Below the pieces are notes generated by a model, which worked only from the letters and a program-made list of their open reading frames with translations, had not been told where the DNA came from and ran no database searches. Positions 52,201-63,500 of a stretch of 64,000 bases of DNA are shown here, one piece after another; position 1 is the stretch's first letter, and each line of letters opens with the position of its first letter. This DNA is from Pelargonium x hortorum (taxonomy: Eukaryota; Streptophyta; Magnoliopsida; Geraniales; Geraniaceae), in NCBI GenBank assembly GCA_036897525.1, contig JAYMTJ010000044.1, forward strand, positions 1 through 64,000, read 5' to 3'. Position numbers and translations under genes: made by a program.

Positions 52201-55200
52201 CCTTTATAAGTTTTGTTAGAAAAACAAAGATCCTGGATTTTTTTGATCCAATAGAAAAATTTGACTTATAACTTTTCTTAAAATTACAGCTCTAAAAAGT
52301 TTTGCTAAGGAATACAACATTTTAGTTCAGTACGCGACAAAACAAAATAATTTGCTCTGCGAGATTTTATATACTTTCCCTTAACTTTCTATACAACAGT
52401 ATAGTATATATACTAACGCTTTTTTAGAGTGGATGTTTATGATGCTGCTCTTGTGTACATTTCCTTATTATGGAAGCCTATAAATAAAATAAAGTAAATA
52501 GCCAGTTTAAATGAAATGTGGGAATTCCCTTTTTCTAAAGCTTCTAATCTACTTCCATTTTGATTTAAAGAGACAGTGCTTTGATATTATCCTTTATTAC
52601 TGAATGAATCTTTGAAGGAAAGGACCTGCTAATTGCAACTAACTTGAATCCTAAAATCCCTTATTATGGGGTACCCCATAAGGGTTTAATTCAATATTTA
52701 TTTTGAGCACTCTTTTCCCAGTCCCAGTACCTTTTCAAAATTCTTTTTGATTATTTAAGAAACTCTGCTCGAAAGTCTCCCAATTCGGGAATACCCCGTG
52801 GATTAGAGTTCCCGTTATTTAGGATACTCTACAGCCCTGCACTTAAGCATATCCTTCCGTTAATATAACTTAGACTTAATAAAAACTAATATCTCCAATT
52901 ATAATAAGCTCCTGCTTAATAGCAAATATTTTTTATAAAAGTTCGACAGAACATAAAACCGCACAACTGCAAGTATCAGATACTATAAAAGGAAACAGCT
53001 AAGTACGCCTTTGTTTGATAGAAACCCTAAGTTTGCGGATGTATTTGTAGGAGCAGGTTGAGGGAGGTTTAGCGCTAATTCAGTAACTAAAACCTTTTGC
53101 TTTTTTCAATAAATGACTGAAGTCAACAGTACCCTGGTTTCTACTTTGGTAACTTTCCCTAAAAAAGGAAAAAAACTATTTAGATAACAGGCCTGAGTAA
53201 GACAATTCTGTTTCATAGCTCTCGTGGGGTACGCTCTGCATGAAATGGTAGGGCCTCCCTATTACACAAAAGGGCTTAATTCTAATTTCTTTTTTAACCA
53301 GAATCATATTAGACTTGCTCTAGCCAGCACCCTTTAGTTGTTGCTACTTACCTCAGCTATGTAATAGCGAACCCGCAGTTACCAGATACTATGCTTTTGC
53401 GTGGACTTTAACATGCTTAAGACTTTTTTTCTTACTTACTAGAGTTTCTTTCTAGACTCTTCCTTTACTCTTTAGTTTAGAAGCATAGAGGTGGAATAAA
53501 AGCGTAAAGGAAATTGCCTTAGAGTAGGTTTTGTTATTGTTCTAAATGGATTTATAGATTTGTTGTCCTTAGTTTTTTATTGATTGAAAGTCTTTCATAT
53601 GTAAAAATATTCCTGAACTTAACTATTAGCTATTAAATATTGAGGAAGAGGTAAGGCGTTGTTTGTTCCTCTGGTTCCCCCGATTTTCAGTTAAAGCTGC
53701 TAATTAGTAAAGTAAGAAATTCTTATAAGTTTTCCGGAGGTCCACTATTGCTATTTGGGAGCAAGCCTAGTAAGGAGTCTATAAAATGGAAAGGTAGTCA
53801 GTCTATTTGATTAGTAGAATTCTATAACTATAACAAAGGAAATCTTGACTTTTGCAGCGAGATAAAAGAAAAAAAGAAAGCTAAGGCTAAGCTAGGAATC
53901 CGGTATCCTATTTCGGATTAAAGTATAAAAGAACTGAACTCTAAAGATAAAGTCATTTTTTTTTAGTAAAGACCAAGCCCAGGGATAAGCTGCCCTGTTG
54001 TTGCCCAGTTTTCTAGTAGTTAGCAAGAATAAAGCGAATAATATATATAGTAAATATATAAAAGAGGTTAGGTCTCTATGTATTGCTTACATATTCTGGT
54101 AGTCCTAATTTCGAATAAATATAGAAAATGTAACTTCTGTACTTTATTAATTAAATTAGGAGAGTGGTCCGGTGTTTCTATTAAATAGAGTTTTTGTGCT
54201 ATATCTTATATCGCTTTCAAGAGGAATTTCAGGCTAGCCAGTTTCTCTAGAATTTAGGGGTTTCTTACTTAAAAAGTAAAGCGGGGCTCTAGAACGTCTT
54301 AAATCGAACGGATAAAATAAATAGGAAAGTAATAAAAAGGCCCTGGCTAGGGTACATAAACTAACGGTAAAGTAAAGATTTTATAATAACCAGGAACCCT
54401 TTTGAATTGATATGCATTCTTTATTTCTCAGCCTTTTCTAGGTATTTACTATAAGTGTCGTAAGCCCCCTCTTACGAGAAAGACCTCTTCAAAATGAATA
54501 CAAAATTGACAAAATGACTCAAATTAGAAAATGAACAAAATAATCAAGAAATAAGAGTCAAAGTCCCGCTTTCAGAAGAATTCTTATTTGTATTGTATTA
54601 TAAAAAAAAAAGTGTCTGAGCCTTGGTAAATTTAAGAAATGGAGGAATCGCAAAAGGGCGTACAGAGGATTTAACAGGAAGTCTTTTACGTAAAAAATTC
54701 GTAATTTAAAAATTTTGTTATTTTTCCTTTAATTGAAATTAATTGCAGGGAATCGCCGGTACTTCTTAGTAAATAAAAGCACATTCGTCAGGAAAATGTT
54801 CAGTTATGGCTGGGTATTTGAAATGTTAAAAAAAACCTAAATAATTTGTGATTGGAGCTTGGGCGTACTTTTTTTAACTGCAGTGCGGAACTCCTAGAAT
54901 TAAGAAATTTGGTTGGAATCTCGTTAGAGCGGTAAGTCTTGGTTAACAACTAGATAGGTTCACTCGCATATTTAATTAAATAAAGTGTCCCGTGTTTTTT
55001 TGTACCTTTTGCAATTTGGTGAAGTGCAAATAAATAATTTTAGGCTCTAATAGCTTAAGAAAATACTGAGAAAAAGCTCCGTACAAAGTAGTGTGTTAAC
55101 TCCTAATTATTGGGTAGGATTTTATTCTGGCAGTAGTGCTGTTTATTACAGAGAAGGCTTATGCAAGAATTACTCGGTGTTTTTTTGGATACTTTAACGA

Positions 55201-55749
55201 AGCTCGGAGCTAGCCTTAGCACATGTGTTTTCAAGCCTTATTCTCTTATTCTATTGCTATATGTAGGGGTGGTGGTGACCTAAATTAAAGGGCTCTTATC
55301 CTCTATAAATTGAGTTCTCTATTTTATTAGTACATATAGATAACCTTAGTGTGCTTGAGCACCTTCATAAAATAAAGCGTAAAACTAGTGTTATTCTTTT
55401 GTTTGGTATTTTATGATATCGGTAGTCAACTTTAGCTCCGGCAGCCCTAAGTTTTTTCCACGGGGCCCTCCTTTATTTAATAAAAAAAAGTAACAGGACA
55501 CAATCTTTGCAGTATACTTGTAATATATGTAAAGAATTTTTTTAAATAAATTAATAATTAAGAAATTAAAGAGAGCCGCACAAGCTAAGGAATTCCTATT
55601 ATCTTAAGCTCCTACTCAGAATATTAATACTTGTATACAGAATCCATTATCTAAAAGCAAGGGTTATGTTTTCATTAATAAAATACCCCATTTAGTGACT
55701 CCTCTAAACAAAAGAAAAGAAGTAGCTCAAAGCTCCCCATATTCCTTAA
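52201..55749. other. spacer around the 18-bp palindrome
   Basis: Apart from the palindrome, only AT-rich sequence with many short A and T runs is seen. No open frame of note. Confidence 0.6.
52658..52684. repeat. 18-bp perfect palindrome with extended arms
   Basis: TTATGGGGTACCCCATAA (52664-52681) is a spacerless perfect palindrome. CCC at 52658-52660 and GGG at 52682-52684 lengthen the stem across a 3-nt bulge. It is the longest perfect palindrome noticed and is GC-rich at its centre. It could extrude as a cruciform, serve as a recombination or replication site, or fold in RNA. No gene lies near. Confidence 0.75.
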
Positions 55750-55760
55750 AAGTACCTAGG

Positions 55761-55928
55761 TTAGTTAGATTGGTTGGTTAGTACATTGAATTTGTGTACC
55801 GGTTCAGGAAGTTGGTACAGAAAGGAAAAAAGAAAGGGTGATGTGGACAAGTTTGTAAATGAAGAAGTTTTCCTTGGGAAAGCAATAGTAACTCTCGCTA
55901 TACCATCATCATAGGCAAAGAAGGACAT
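55761..55928 (-). other. 55-codon open frame carrying the DGIA motif
   Basis: The minus-strand frame starts at an ATG directly after an in-frame TGA and ends at TAA. It begins MSFFAYDDGIARVTIAFPRK, then becomes rich in Thr, Ser, Phe and Leu. Its first half matches the 43262 copy in the same frame through ProArgLys. The related sequence at 56866 reads TyrAspAlaIleAlaArgValThrIleAla, then stops. Four of the five base differences between these two in the DGIARV codons are silent. No known protein is recognised. It is either a short conserved reading frame or the best-kept copy of a repeat. Confidence 0.3.
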
Positions 55929-56248
55929 TCAAGAGTCTGTATGTGTCATTTCGTAATGTGAACTTCTTAGAATTGGATTAGAGTAGAACAGGATTTAGAA
56001 AGGTTCTAATCAACTAGTAAACTTCCTTGCTTTGACTTTGAGGGAAAGGAACTGCTTCTGCTTTACAAATAAATACAGAAGAATGTGAAATCAATTCATT
56101 CTATCTTGACTTGAAGGAATAAGGTAGCTATAAAAGTTATTGAATTCCTGAACTTAAGGTGCAGCTCTCTTAGTTGTACTCTGAATCATGGCTATCTTCT
56201 TCTATATAGTAGAAAAGCTTTCAATTTCTTACTATTTCTCAGAGGGAA

Positions 56249-56338
56249 TCAGTTAATAATCCCCGCAATGCCATCATAAACACAAGCAACTGCAAATAAC
56301 AAGGACAGCTTCGTCAAGAGAGGATGACGAGTTGGCAT
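56249..56338 (-). other. 29-codon open frame carrying the DGIA motif
   Basis: The minus-strand frame begins MPTRHPLLTKLSLLFAVACV and ends Tyr-Asp-Gly-Ile-Ala-Gly-Ile-Ile-Asn and TGA. Residues 10-20 are hydrophobic. It is too short to call a gene. It is listed as a family member in the same frame and orientation as the frame at 55761-55928. Confidence 0.2.
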
Positions 56339-56900
56339 TGCCTTTCATTTCAAAGGGCTGCTTTCACCTTCTTTGGCTATCGACATCGGTACAGGTCCTT
56401 CGACTACCATTGCTTTGGCCGCCTAGAAAAGCATTCACCTTCTTTCCATTACATTAGCTTCAATTCATTAACTCCTCTAGCAACACCTGCGCTTAAATAG
56501 AACTAATACAAAGGTCATTAAACCAGGAATTTCTTATCTATCTTGAACACCATTACTCACCAGCTATCCCTGAATACAAAATACTGGAATACATTTTATG
56601 TCTATCCGCTTAGATTAGAAGAAGCTTAGCTACAACAAATAGAAGAAGTTTCTGTCTAAAATCTAAAACTGCTTTAGCAACACCACACCAGCTTAATAGG
56701 ACTAATACAAATTGTCAAGCTCTCTTCTTGCATTATCTACTTACATACTTGCCAATACAAAACACAGATTAGAAAGGAATTGGTTGGTACACTAAGAAAA
56801 CTCAATTTATAGGTTTGGAATAATAAAATAAGTTTACAAAGCAATAGTTACTCGTGCAATAGCATCATATAAGCGTTACCTGATCGTTAGAATCTTGGGT

Positions 56901-57979
56901 ATTTCAAATTTTTCCTTTCTACCAGCCCTCTTAGGAAGGCATCTCTTTAAGAAAGGGGCTTCCGCACAAAATATTAAAATTTATGAGACTTTAGGCAGTG
57001 CTCCTTATTACTTTAAAGTCAGGAAGACTTTGTTGTATTGCAAGTAAGTTATACATACTTAAACCAGAAATCCGTTCCTTTATTTCCCGGACTAGGACTA
57101 AAGCTTCCTTTTGGTATAAAGGTTTCTTTTGATACTGTGTGCTGTATGAGGTATTCAAACGGATTCCTTAGGATTGGGTGGGTAGTATCCGTAGAAATCT
57201 ATTTATGTAGAATGCGTGGCAGTTTTTATCAAAGTATGTATACTTGACAAACAAATACCTGTATACAATAGCGAATAGGGATAAAAGCAGTCTAATAAGC
57301 TAATAAGAAAGTACAAAACATTATTTATTCACAAGTCAAAGTTCAAATTGACATCTTTAAAACTCAGTAATAAATAATAAGGATTTCTTCCACGGAGGAT
57401 CCTTAGCATATAGCATATATCTTATATTATAAAGTAAAGGGAGAAAGCAGCGGGAAAAACTCACATAGCTTAGTTTGCTTTTCCTTATATTTAATATTTA
57501 GAAAGGCAATTCGCATGTTCGTCAAAGTCAAAAAAGAGAGCCTTTGTCTTACTTTACACTTACTCACAAATACGAGATGTAGTAAAAAGCTTACAGATTC
57601 GGTTGTCTAGTTCTCTTTGCAGCAGCACAAACGGACTCATTAAGTATATTTATAGTATAAGTTTTCCCCAAGTTCGGGGTTGGACTCTTTATTATACCCA
57701 TATCTCTTTAAAGAGCCCAGCTTAAATACATCTGAGGGCCCCTTTTCTTTTATAAAACTCTTTATTTCAAGAGAGATTAGGAGATTTTCTTTGGTTTGCT
57801 CTGGTAAATACGCTTCTATTTCTCAGCAAGTTTACTAACGTTTATAGACAACCTACAAGAAATTCGGGGTAAAAAGACCTAACACGAGGAGGGGTTCCTT
57901 ATACTAGTATTAACCCCTCGTTAGTTGAAACCTTGCAGTTTATTATGCAAAATACCTATAACTATTTTAGGTGATAGAC
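56901..57979. other. spacer, nothing recognised
   Basis: A 69-codon plus-strand frame at 57038-57247 has no recognised product. Confidence 0.6.
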
Positions 57980-59330
57980 CTATCTGAGTCTTCATCTTAG
58001 CTTTCTTAATCTCAAGGTTGCTAGACTCTGGATCTGTATCATAGCTTGTTTCTTAGGAGCTACTATACCTGTCTTATAAGCTGTACTCTTTACCCAATTA
58101 CTAGCCGACAAAACTGACTTGCCAGAAAGAGCAAAACTACCCGTTTTTTAAAGTTTAATACTTGAAACCTATGCCCTCTCTCCCGAAAAACCTATAATCC
58201 TTTTAATTGAAACTTTTCTGGAATTGTTAGAACCTCTCAACCCTTGAAATTCGGAACCGAGCTACTGAAATACCTTCTGAACACTTAGAAATAGCTCTAA
58301 CCTAGAAATGTATTAGGGAATAGAGACTAACTGGCAGCCGAAATCTATAAGATCCACCAGTTGCTTAACCAGGCTATACCATCAACAACTTCTCTTTCTT
58401 CTCCCCGATTTGTGGCTTGTTAGGAGTTCTTACTTCTAATTATCTATTTGCTCTTTGTAGGAGATTCCTTTAGTTCTATATTACCCTGTGATTAAAACCT
58501 AATCGAATGCCTTAACCTAATTTGTTCTTGGCTTTTCTTAAAGGAGTTAATTCGTAAGACCTTTCCTTGACTAATTCGGAAACGGTTAGAATACAGTACA
58601 GAAAAAAAATTCTCAGACTTTATCTTTTTCTACGTCTAAAGGGGCCTTGAACTTCCCTTACATCGGATACTACTTCCTCCACGCTTTGACTTCAAATCTA
58701 AGAAAAGTACCTGTTTTCTTAAGAACTGTAACCTACATCTTCTTCACTCTTATGTTTACCTCTTAGAATTTCGTTTTATATACCTTACCCGGAAATATCA
58801 AAAAGGAAATACTAATTCAATAGAAAACTCCCCAAAAGCGTGTTATTATCTAAAACCCCTTTACTTTAGGAACTGGAAACTTCAAAAAAACACAGGAACA
58901 GAAAAGCCACCAACTTATTCTTCTTGACTTACTTCTTTTTGAGGAACCTTAGTCTTTTTTGCTACACTTATCGGCTATACCAGATTCTTTGTTGCTAGAC
59001 TTTTAGGAGCTTTATTCTTCCTCAAGACTTACTTCTTCGTCATAACTTGCTCTTCATGCCATGCCTTTTATAGGAGTCTTTGACCTGCCTTGATAGCTGT
59101 ACTTGTATTCCCTGATAGGAGTTGTACTGACTTAGTATCCTATTTAGTGACTTAAGGATCCTGCTCTTAGCCCAGCTTTCCCAGCCCTTCCTAAAAAACA
59201 CATATAGAACATGAAACCAAATACCCTATTGTTAAACCAAGCCTCACTTGTTGTTCAGAAAGGTTTGGATATTAATACCAATACCTGGAAAGTTAAGAAA
59301 AGCTACCGATTAAGAGAAAGAACTTCCTTG
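57980..59330. repeat. island 6: degenerate short-unit repeat region
   Basis: The plus strand carries many variants of GGAGCTACT, CTTATAAGCTGTACT, GGAGTTGTACTGAC and GTTGCTAGACT, for example near 58025, 58065, 58995, 59050 and 59105. GACTTACTTCTT occurs near 58925 and again near 59025. It reads like a much-worn array of units of tens of bases. It also holds a DGIA-family motif on the minus strand at 58383 (ValValAspGlyIleAlaTrpLeu) and one copy of the ACATGAAA repeat at 59206-59238. No gene is seen. Confidence 0.35.
59206..59238 (+). repeat. ACATGAAA dispersed repeat, copy 1
   Basis: AGAACATGAAACCAA followed by TACCC and TTGTTAAACC. It matches 60525-60560 over its full length apart from a short gap. 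Shorter relatives are AGGACATGAAAGCAA at 19454-19468 and AGGACATATGAAAG at 40632-40645. All are preceded by a CTAAAA-containing stretch. Confidence 0.5.
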
Positions 59331-59770
59331 CTTAGATTAAGCTAGTGGGATTTAGAGTTCGGCTGAAAGGATTTCTAGAATTTTCTTTGCCTGCTCATGA
59401 GAATGTTTCTAGAAAGAGTGTCTCTTAGTTTATAACAAGATAGCTTGCTTTTAAGGATTTCAAGTGCTTTGTGGTAATCAGTTTCCTGTAGAGTCTAAAG
59501 ATAGATAGGTCTAAGGTACAGACTAAGAGTAAGGGCTCTAAAGCTTCCAAAGAAAGCAAAGGGTTAGAGTAGGTTCTGTATTAGACTTCCTTGATATACA
59601 AAGCCAAGAATAGATAAGTGTTTCAGAACTGGTGGATATTATGTTTCGACTGCTTAGGAGGAATTCTAGATCGGCTGAAAGAGCTAGTAGTTATTACATG
59701 TTTCAGCTGACAGGGCAACGGGAAAGCAGATATTACTAACTAACTGGGGAATCCTTAAAAAAACCCTGAA
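59331..59770. other. island 7, G/T-rich with short repeats
   Basis: GGCTGAAAGGATTTCTAG near 59361 recurs in part as GGAGGAATTCTAG and GGCTGAAAG near 59657-59683. GGAGGAATTCTAG also occurs near 40874, in island 3. TTCAGCTGACAGG near 59702 recurs near 51926. The island appears related to islands 3 and 4. No coding frame is recognised. Confidence 0.35.
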
Positions 59771-59999
59771 GAATCTAAGGGCTTTTGTTCCATTGCATGA
59801 TTAATTAAAATGACCTAAAAAACTTTTGCTGCTCTAAGGGCGTTGGGCTTGTATCGAAGTTTATTTCGACAAAACGTAGGAAATCCGCGGGTTTTTTTTG
59901 ATAGGTGCATTTCTCGAGAAGTCCTGAAAAATAAGGGTAAGCTTTGATAAACAGTTCATAACTAAATAATAAATATGTAGCGGAGCTAACTCCTAACAA

Positions 60000-60570
60000 G
60001 TGCTATCTTTCTTTAACACCCTAACAGGTCTAGAGCAAAATCCTAGTCTCAATAGGAGTCCCTGTCATACTAAGCTAAGCACACTTAAATACCATCATGC
60101 AGTCAATTTCAATTCCCCATCCAAACAAAGGAACCTCAGTAACCTATTCTCTTAGCCAGTCCAATGCCAAACAAGTAGACCAAAGCAGTCCTTGAAAAGT
60201 CCTGTCAAGTTCCTGTCTCAATAGCTGTCGAGGTAATAGGCAAGAGTAGGATCAATCTAGGAATCCCTTTACTTTAAGGGAAGTGCCTTTATAAGCAGTC
60301 TTTCTTTAGTATATTCTATCGCTGTCATATACTACAAATATATAATCTTACTCATTTGTCCCTGAATGGGCCGCCTTCCCTCCCAAGTTGAAAACTTTCA
60401 ACAAAAGCTTGTTCTGAAACAGCCCCCCTTATTTATTACTAAAGCCCTTGATTCCGTAATTACTTCCAAGCAAAGACTCTGGATTATATGAATACAAATT
60501 CAACAGAATCCCTAAAAGCTGAAGAGGACATGAAAGCAAACCCCCTTTGATTGTTAAACCCTTGGCTTTG
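60000..60570. other. island 8, A/C-rich, possible 170-bp duplication
   Basis: GTCTCAATAGGAGTCCCTG near 60046 and GTCTCAATAGCTGTCG near 60214 suggest a worn tandem duplication of about 170 bp. 60249-60300 resembles 17945-17990. ATACCATCAT near 60092 resembles the reverse complement of the DGIA motif but is followed by a stop in that frame. The ACATGAAA copy 2 closes the island. Confidence 0.35.
60525..60560 (+). repeat. ACATGAAA dispersed repeat, copy 2
   Basis: AGGACATGAAAGCAAA, then a C run and TTGTTAAACC. It lies 1.3 kb from copy 1 in the same orientation. Confidence 0.5.
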
Positions 60571-63500
60571 ACAGCGCCTTAAAGAAAAGGAACCCCTTAG
60601 ATTATAAGATTTTAAAAGGATTGGATTTCCTTAGGTTTTAGACTTATTTACTTACTTGTATTTCTTATACATTATTATTTTATTTATCTGGACAAGAGTT
60701 TCGTATTATAAACTTAAACTTGTTAAGTCTATTTCTTGAATATGGGAAGTTGCTAGTCAAAATTCCCGGAGTTGCTTCACCTTCTCTTCTTCGGGTTTTG
60801 TAAGGGTTTTTGCTACCAGGGCACCTCACTAAATAAAGGATATTGATTGACTCCGATAAGATTTATAGAGGAATACTGGCAAGGACTTCTACTCACAGAG
60901 TTGGTAAAGGGTTTTGTTCTATATAAGCTATTTTTTAGGGATACAAAGAGGAAATCCAAAGACTTTGAACCTGCGGCTACAAGCTTAATTCGGGTTTGAT
61001 TAACCAGTTGTTGTCATAACTTAATAAAATAAACTCTCTGCGGCATCTACTAAAGACTAAGTTATATAGAAAAAAAAAATGGAGATCAGATTTCAAAGTT
61101 TATATAATCTCAGTGATTGTACTCCTCACTTTTCGTGCTCTCAATTCTTTGTTACTTTTGATTCCGGCGGATAGATAATAGTCTAGTAAAATTAACCGGA
61201 AAATAGTAAAGCAAAGAACCCCTGAGGGTTTATATAAATTCAAATTCTTATTACCAGTTTATCTGCTTTAAGCTGTGGATACATTTCCATTCCAGAAAAT
61301 GTAGTATTTACCCTACTTTTTATAAATATAGACCTATCCTTTGAGCCTTAGTTTTCTAATTCTTATTCCTAGAACAGAAAACCCAAATAGACAAGAAAAT
61401 GCTTGCTTACGCATATTCAGAAATACCCAATACCTAGAACTGCTTTCATACTTTAAATGTTTAAAATGAATTAGTATACTTAGTTGCTGGAGAAAGATAC
61501 ACCTTAAGAGATACCAGTTACTACCTTGCTCTTATGAATACGAAGATTCTCTAAATAAAACCCAAAGGAGACCTAAGCCAGCTATTACATACACCCTTAA
61601 AGCTTTAAAGCTATCTTCCTTAAAATATACTGGAAATTCTTTCTTTGTATGTAAAAAGCTCTTTCTTTAAGTTAAGTAAGGAGTTCCTTAAAATCAGGAA
61701 GACGCAGATAAGACACTAAGAAAAAACTTTTAATATTAAGTTGTAAAACCTTCCCTCAGTCTTGATCAAACGGGGGTATAATTACTCCAGAAAGTAAAGC
61801 TATAAGTTATAAGTTCACAAATCCTAAAGTATTCTATGAGAGCTCGTCTAACTTAGATAATAAATAACCCTAGCTACTAAGACCTTAGTTATAGAATTTC
61901 TTGTGATCCTGTGAGAAACTAGAAACGCCTGAATGGACTCCCCTAAGCCTTAATCCTCCTATTTACCAAGCCCTTGAACACTAAACCCAAGTAGAGAACA
62001 TAATGAAGGAAAGTCTATCCTATTAAATTACACGAGAGTTACCCATTTTAAAAGTTAAAAGTAAGTTTTTTTTATTTTCAGTATTACTATAAAGAAAGCG
62101 CTTACTTTGAGGACGTGGAGTCCACTATACTTCTGGGGTTCTCTCTTGTGTTATGCAAGTATATTATTTATTACCAAGAAAGATCCGCGACTCTTTTTTA
62201 CTATATAAAAAAAAGCAAAATTAATTAGGTTTAGAATTTCCCAAATATACTTAACAACTAATATAAAAAAAAAAGGGGGAAGGTCAGTACACTGCATTTG
62301 AGCTGTGGAATATTTTTAGAGAGGGGCTTTTGCTTCTTAGTCTTAGGCTAAAGCTCTGGTTTTAGCGTAAAGGTTTACCGCTAGACCTAAACCAGCAAAT
62401 GTATTCGAGTGGGAAGCTTTAATGAAGAAAACAATAAGTGAAGTAACAAAAAACAATAATATCATTCTTAGTCGATTCAACAAATTCCTTATTTAGTAAC
62501 TAGTCTGTCCGCAGGTTGCTGTTTAATTTAATAAGATTAAGCACGAGGGCTACTAACTGAACCCTATGAACTCAAGTAAGTTATTATACATAAAAGACCT
62601 TAACAATAGGCCCGTAATCCTCAATTTGTTCAACTAAGCCTCTTCAAATTAAAATATAAAGAAATTGAGAATCTCTTTAAATATAAGAGAAAATTTTATC
62701 CAAACTTGTAGAGGCCTTACGCCTCCCATTCGGAAGTACGGAAATTAGTATCAGATAAATCAATTTCAAGAGATGGTATGTAACGAAATTTATATAGTTG
62801 AGAAACCCGAGGTTAAAGTTTCTGGCCCAGAGAGAAGCATTCGTCCTTTGCGGCAAACAGTATAGACTGTCCGCTTGTACTAAGCTTTAAGTCCATAACA
62901 TAAGAAGAGCAACCCTCAACCTAGGTCTTTATTTCAAAACCAAAAACACTCAATGTACTCATTCTCTTTGTCTTAATGAAGATGATAAGATATTCAAACT
63001 TATATTATCCTTAGCGGCTGACTTGTCCTACCATACCATTACAAGTCCTAAGGACGGGTGCTCATCAAGGTTATATTCTCCACTATTCTAAGACTACCTA
63101 ACAAGTTTAATGTTAATAATTACTAAAGAATATATATACTTTGTTTGATAAAAACGTCTATTATTAGCAATATTCTATACTAAGTAAGACAGGGGTCCTA
63201 CATAAGGCATAAGGGTAACACAATTCGAACCTTTGCATTTAATTGTTAAAAAAAACCTTGTACTTAATCTATCTTGACTTTCGCACTTTCATATAGATTG
63301 TACTCTCAAAAGGTAAACTACGAGCATTTAATTCTTATTTATTTGTTTGAACTTGTCCCAGGCCCAGGGCCTTTCCCCTTAGGCGTAAAAAGTTCTCAAA
63401 AAAAAAAAGGTTAAAAGCCCCGCAATTAGTTTTTTTTATTAAAGTACTCCTAAAATTTACCAGGACGTAAAAAAAAATTTCCAAGGAAGGAAAGGGCGCA

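Larger units (their letters stand above)
55750..56900. repeat. island 5: nested diverged duplications
   Basis: Two ends of this block resemble each other about 1 kb apart. TTGGTTGGT, GTACA and then AGTTTRYAAA and AAAGCAATAGT-ACTC at 55770-55915 recur at 56780-56875. Between them, 56475-56520 and 56673-56716 form a tandem-like pair about 197 bp apart, sharing TAGCAACACC, GCTTAA and ACTAATACAAA. Three DGIA-family members (55907, 56275, 56866) lie here on the minus strand, all in the same orientation. The block looks like an old direct duplication with a smaller duplication inside. Confidence 0.55.

Noticed and set aside
2453-55928. DGIA motif copies taken as atp1 fragments.
   Set aside because: Only DGIARV, at most DGIARVY, agrees with the ATP synthase alpha N-terminal region. 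The residues before and after do not, in any copy examined.
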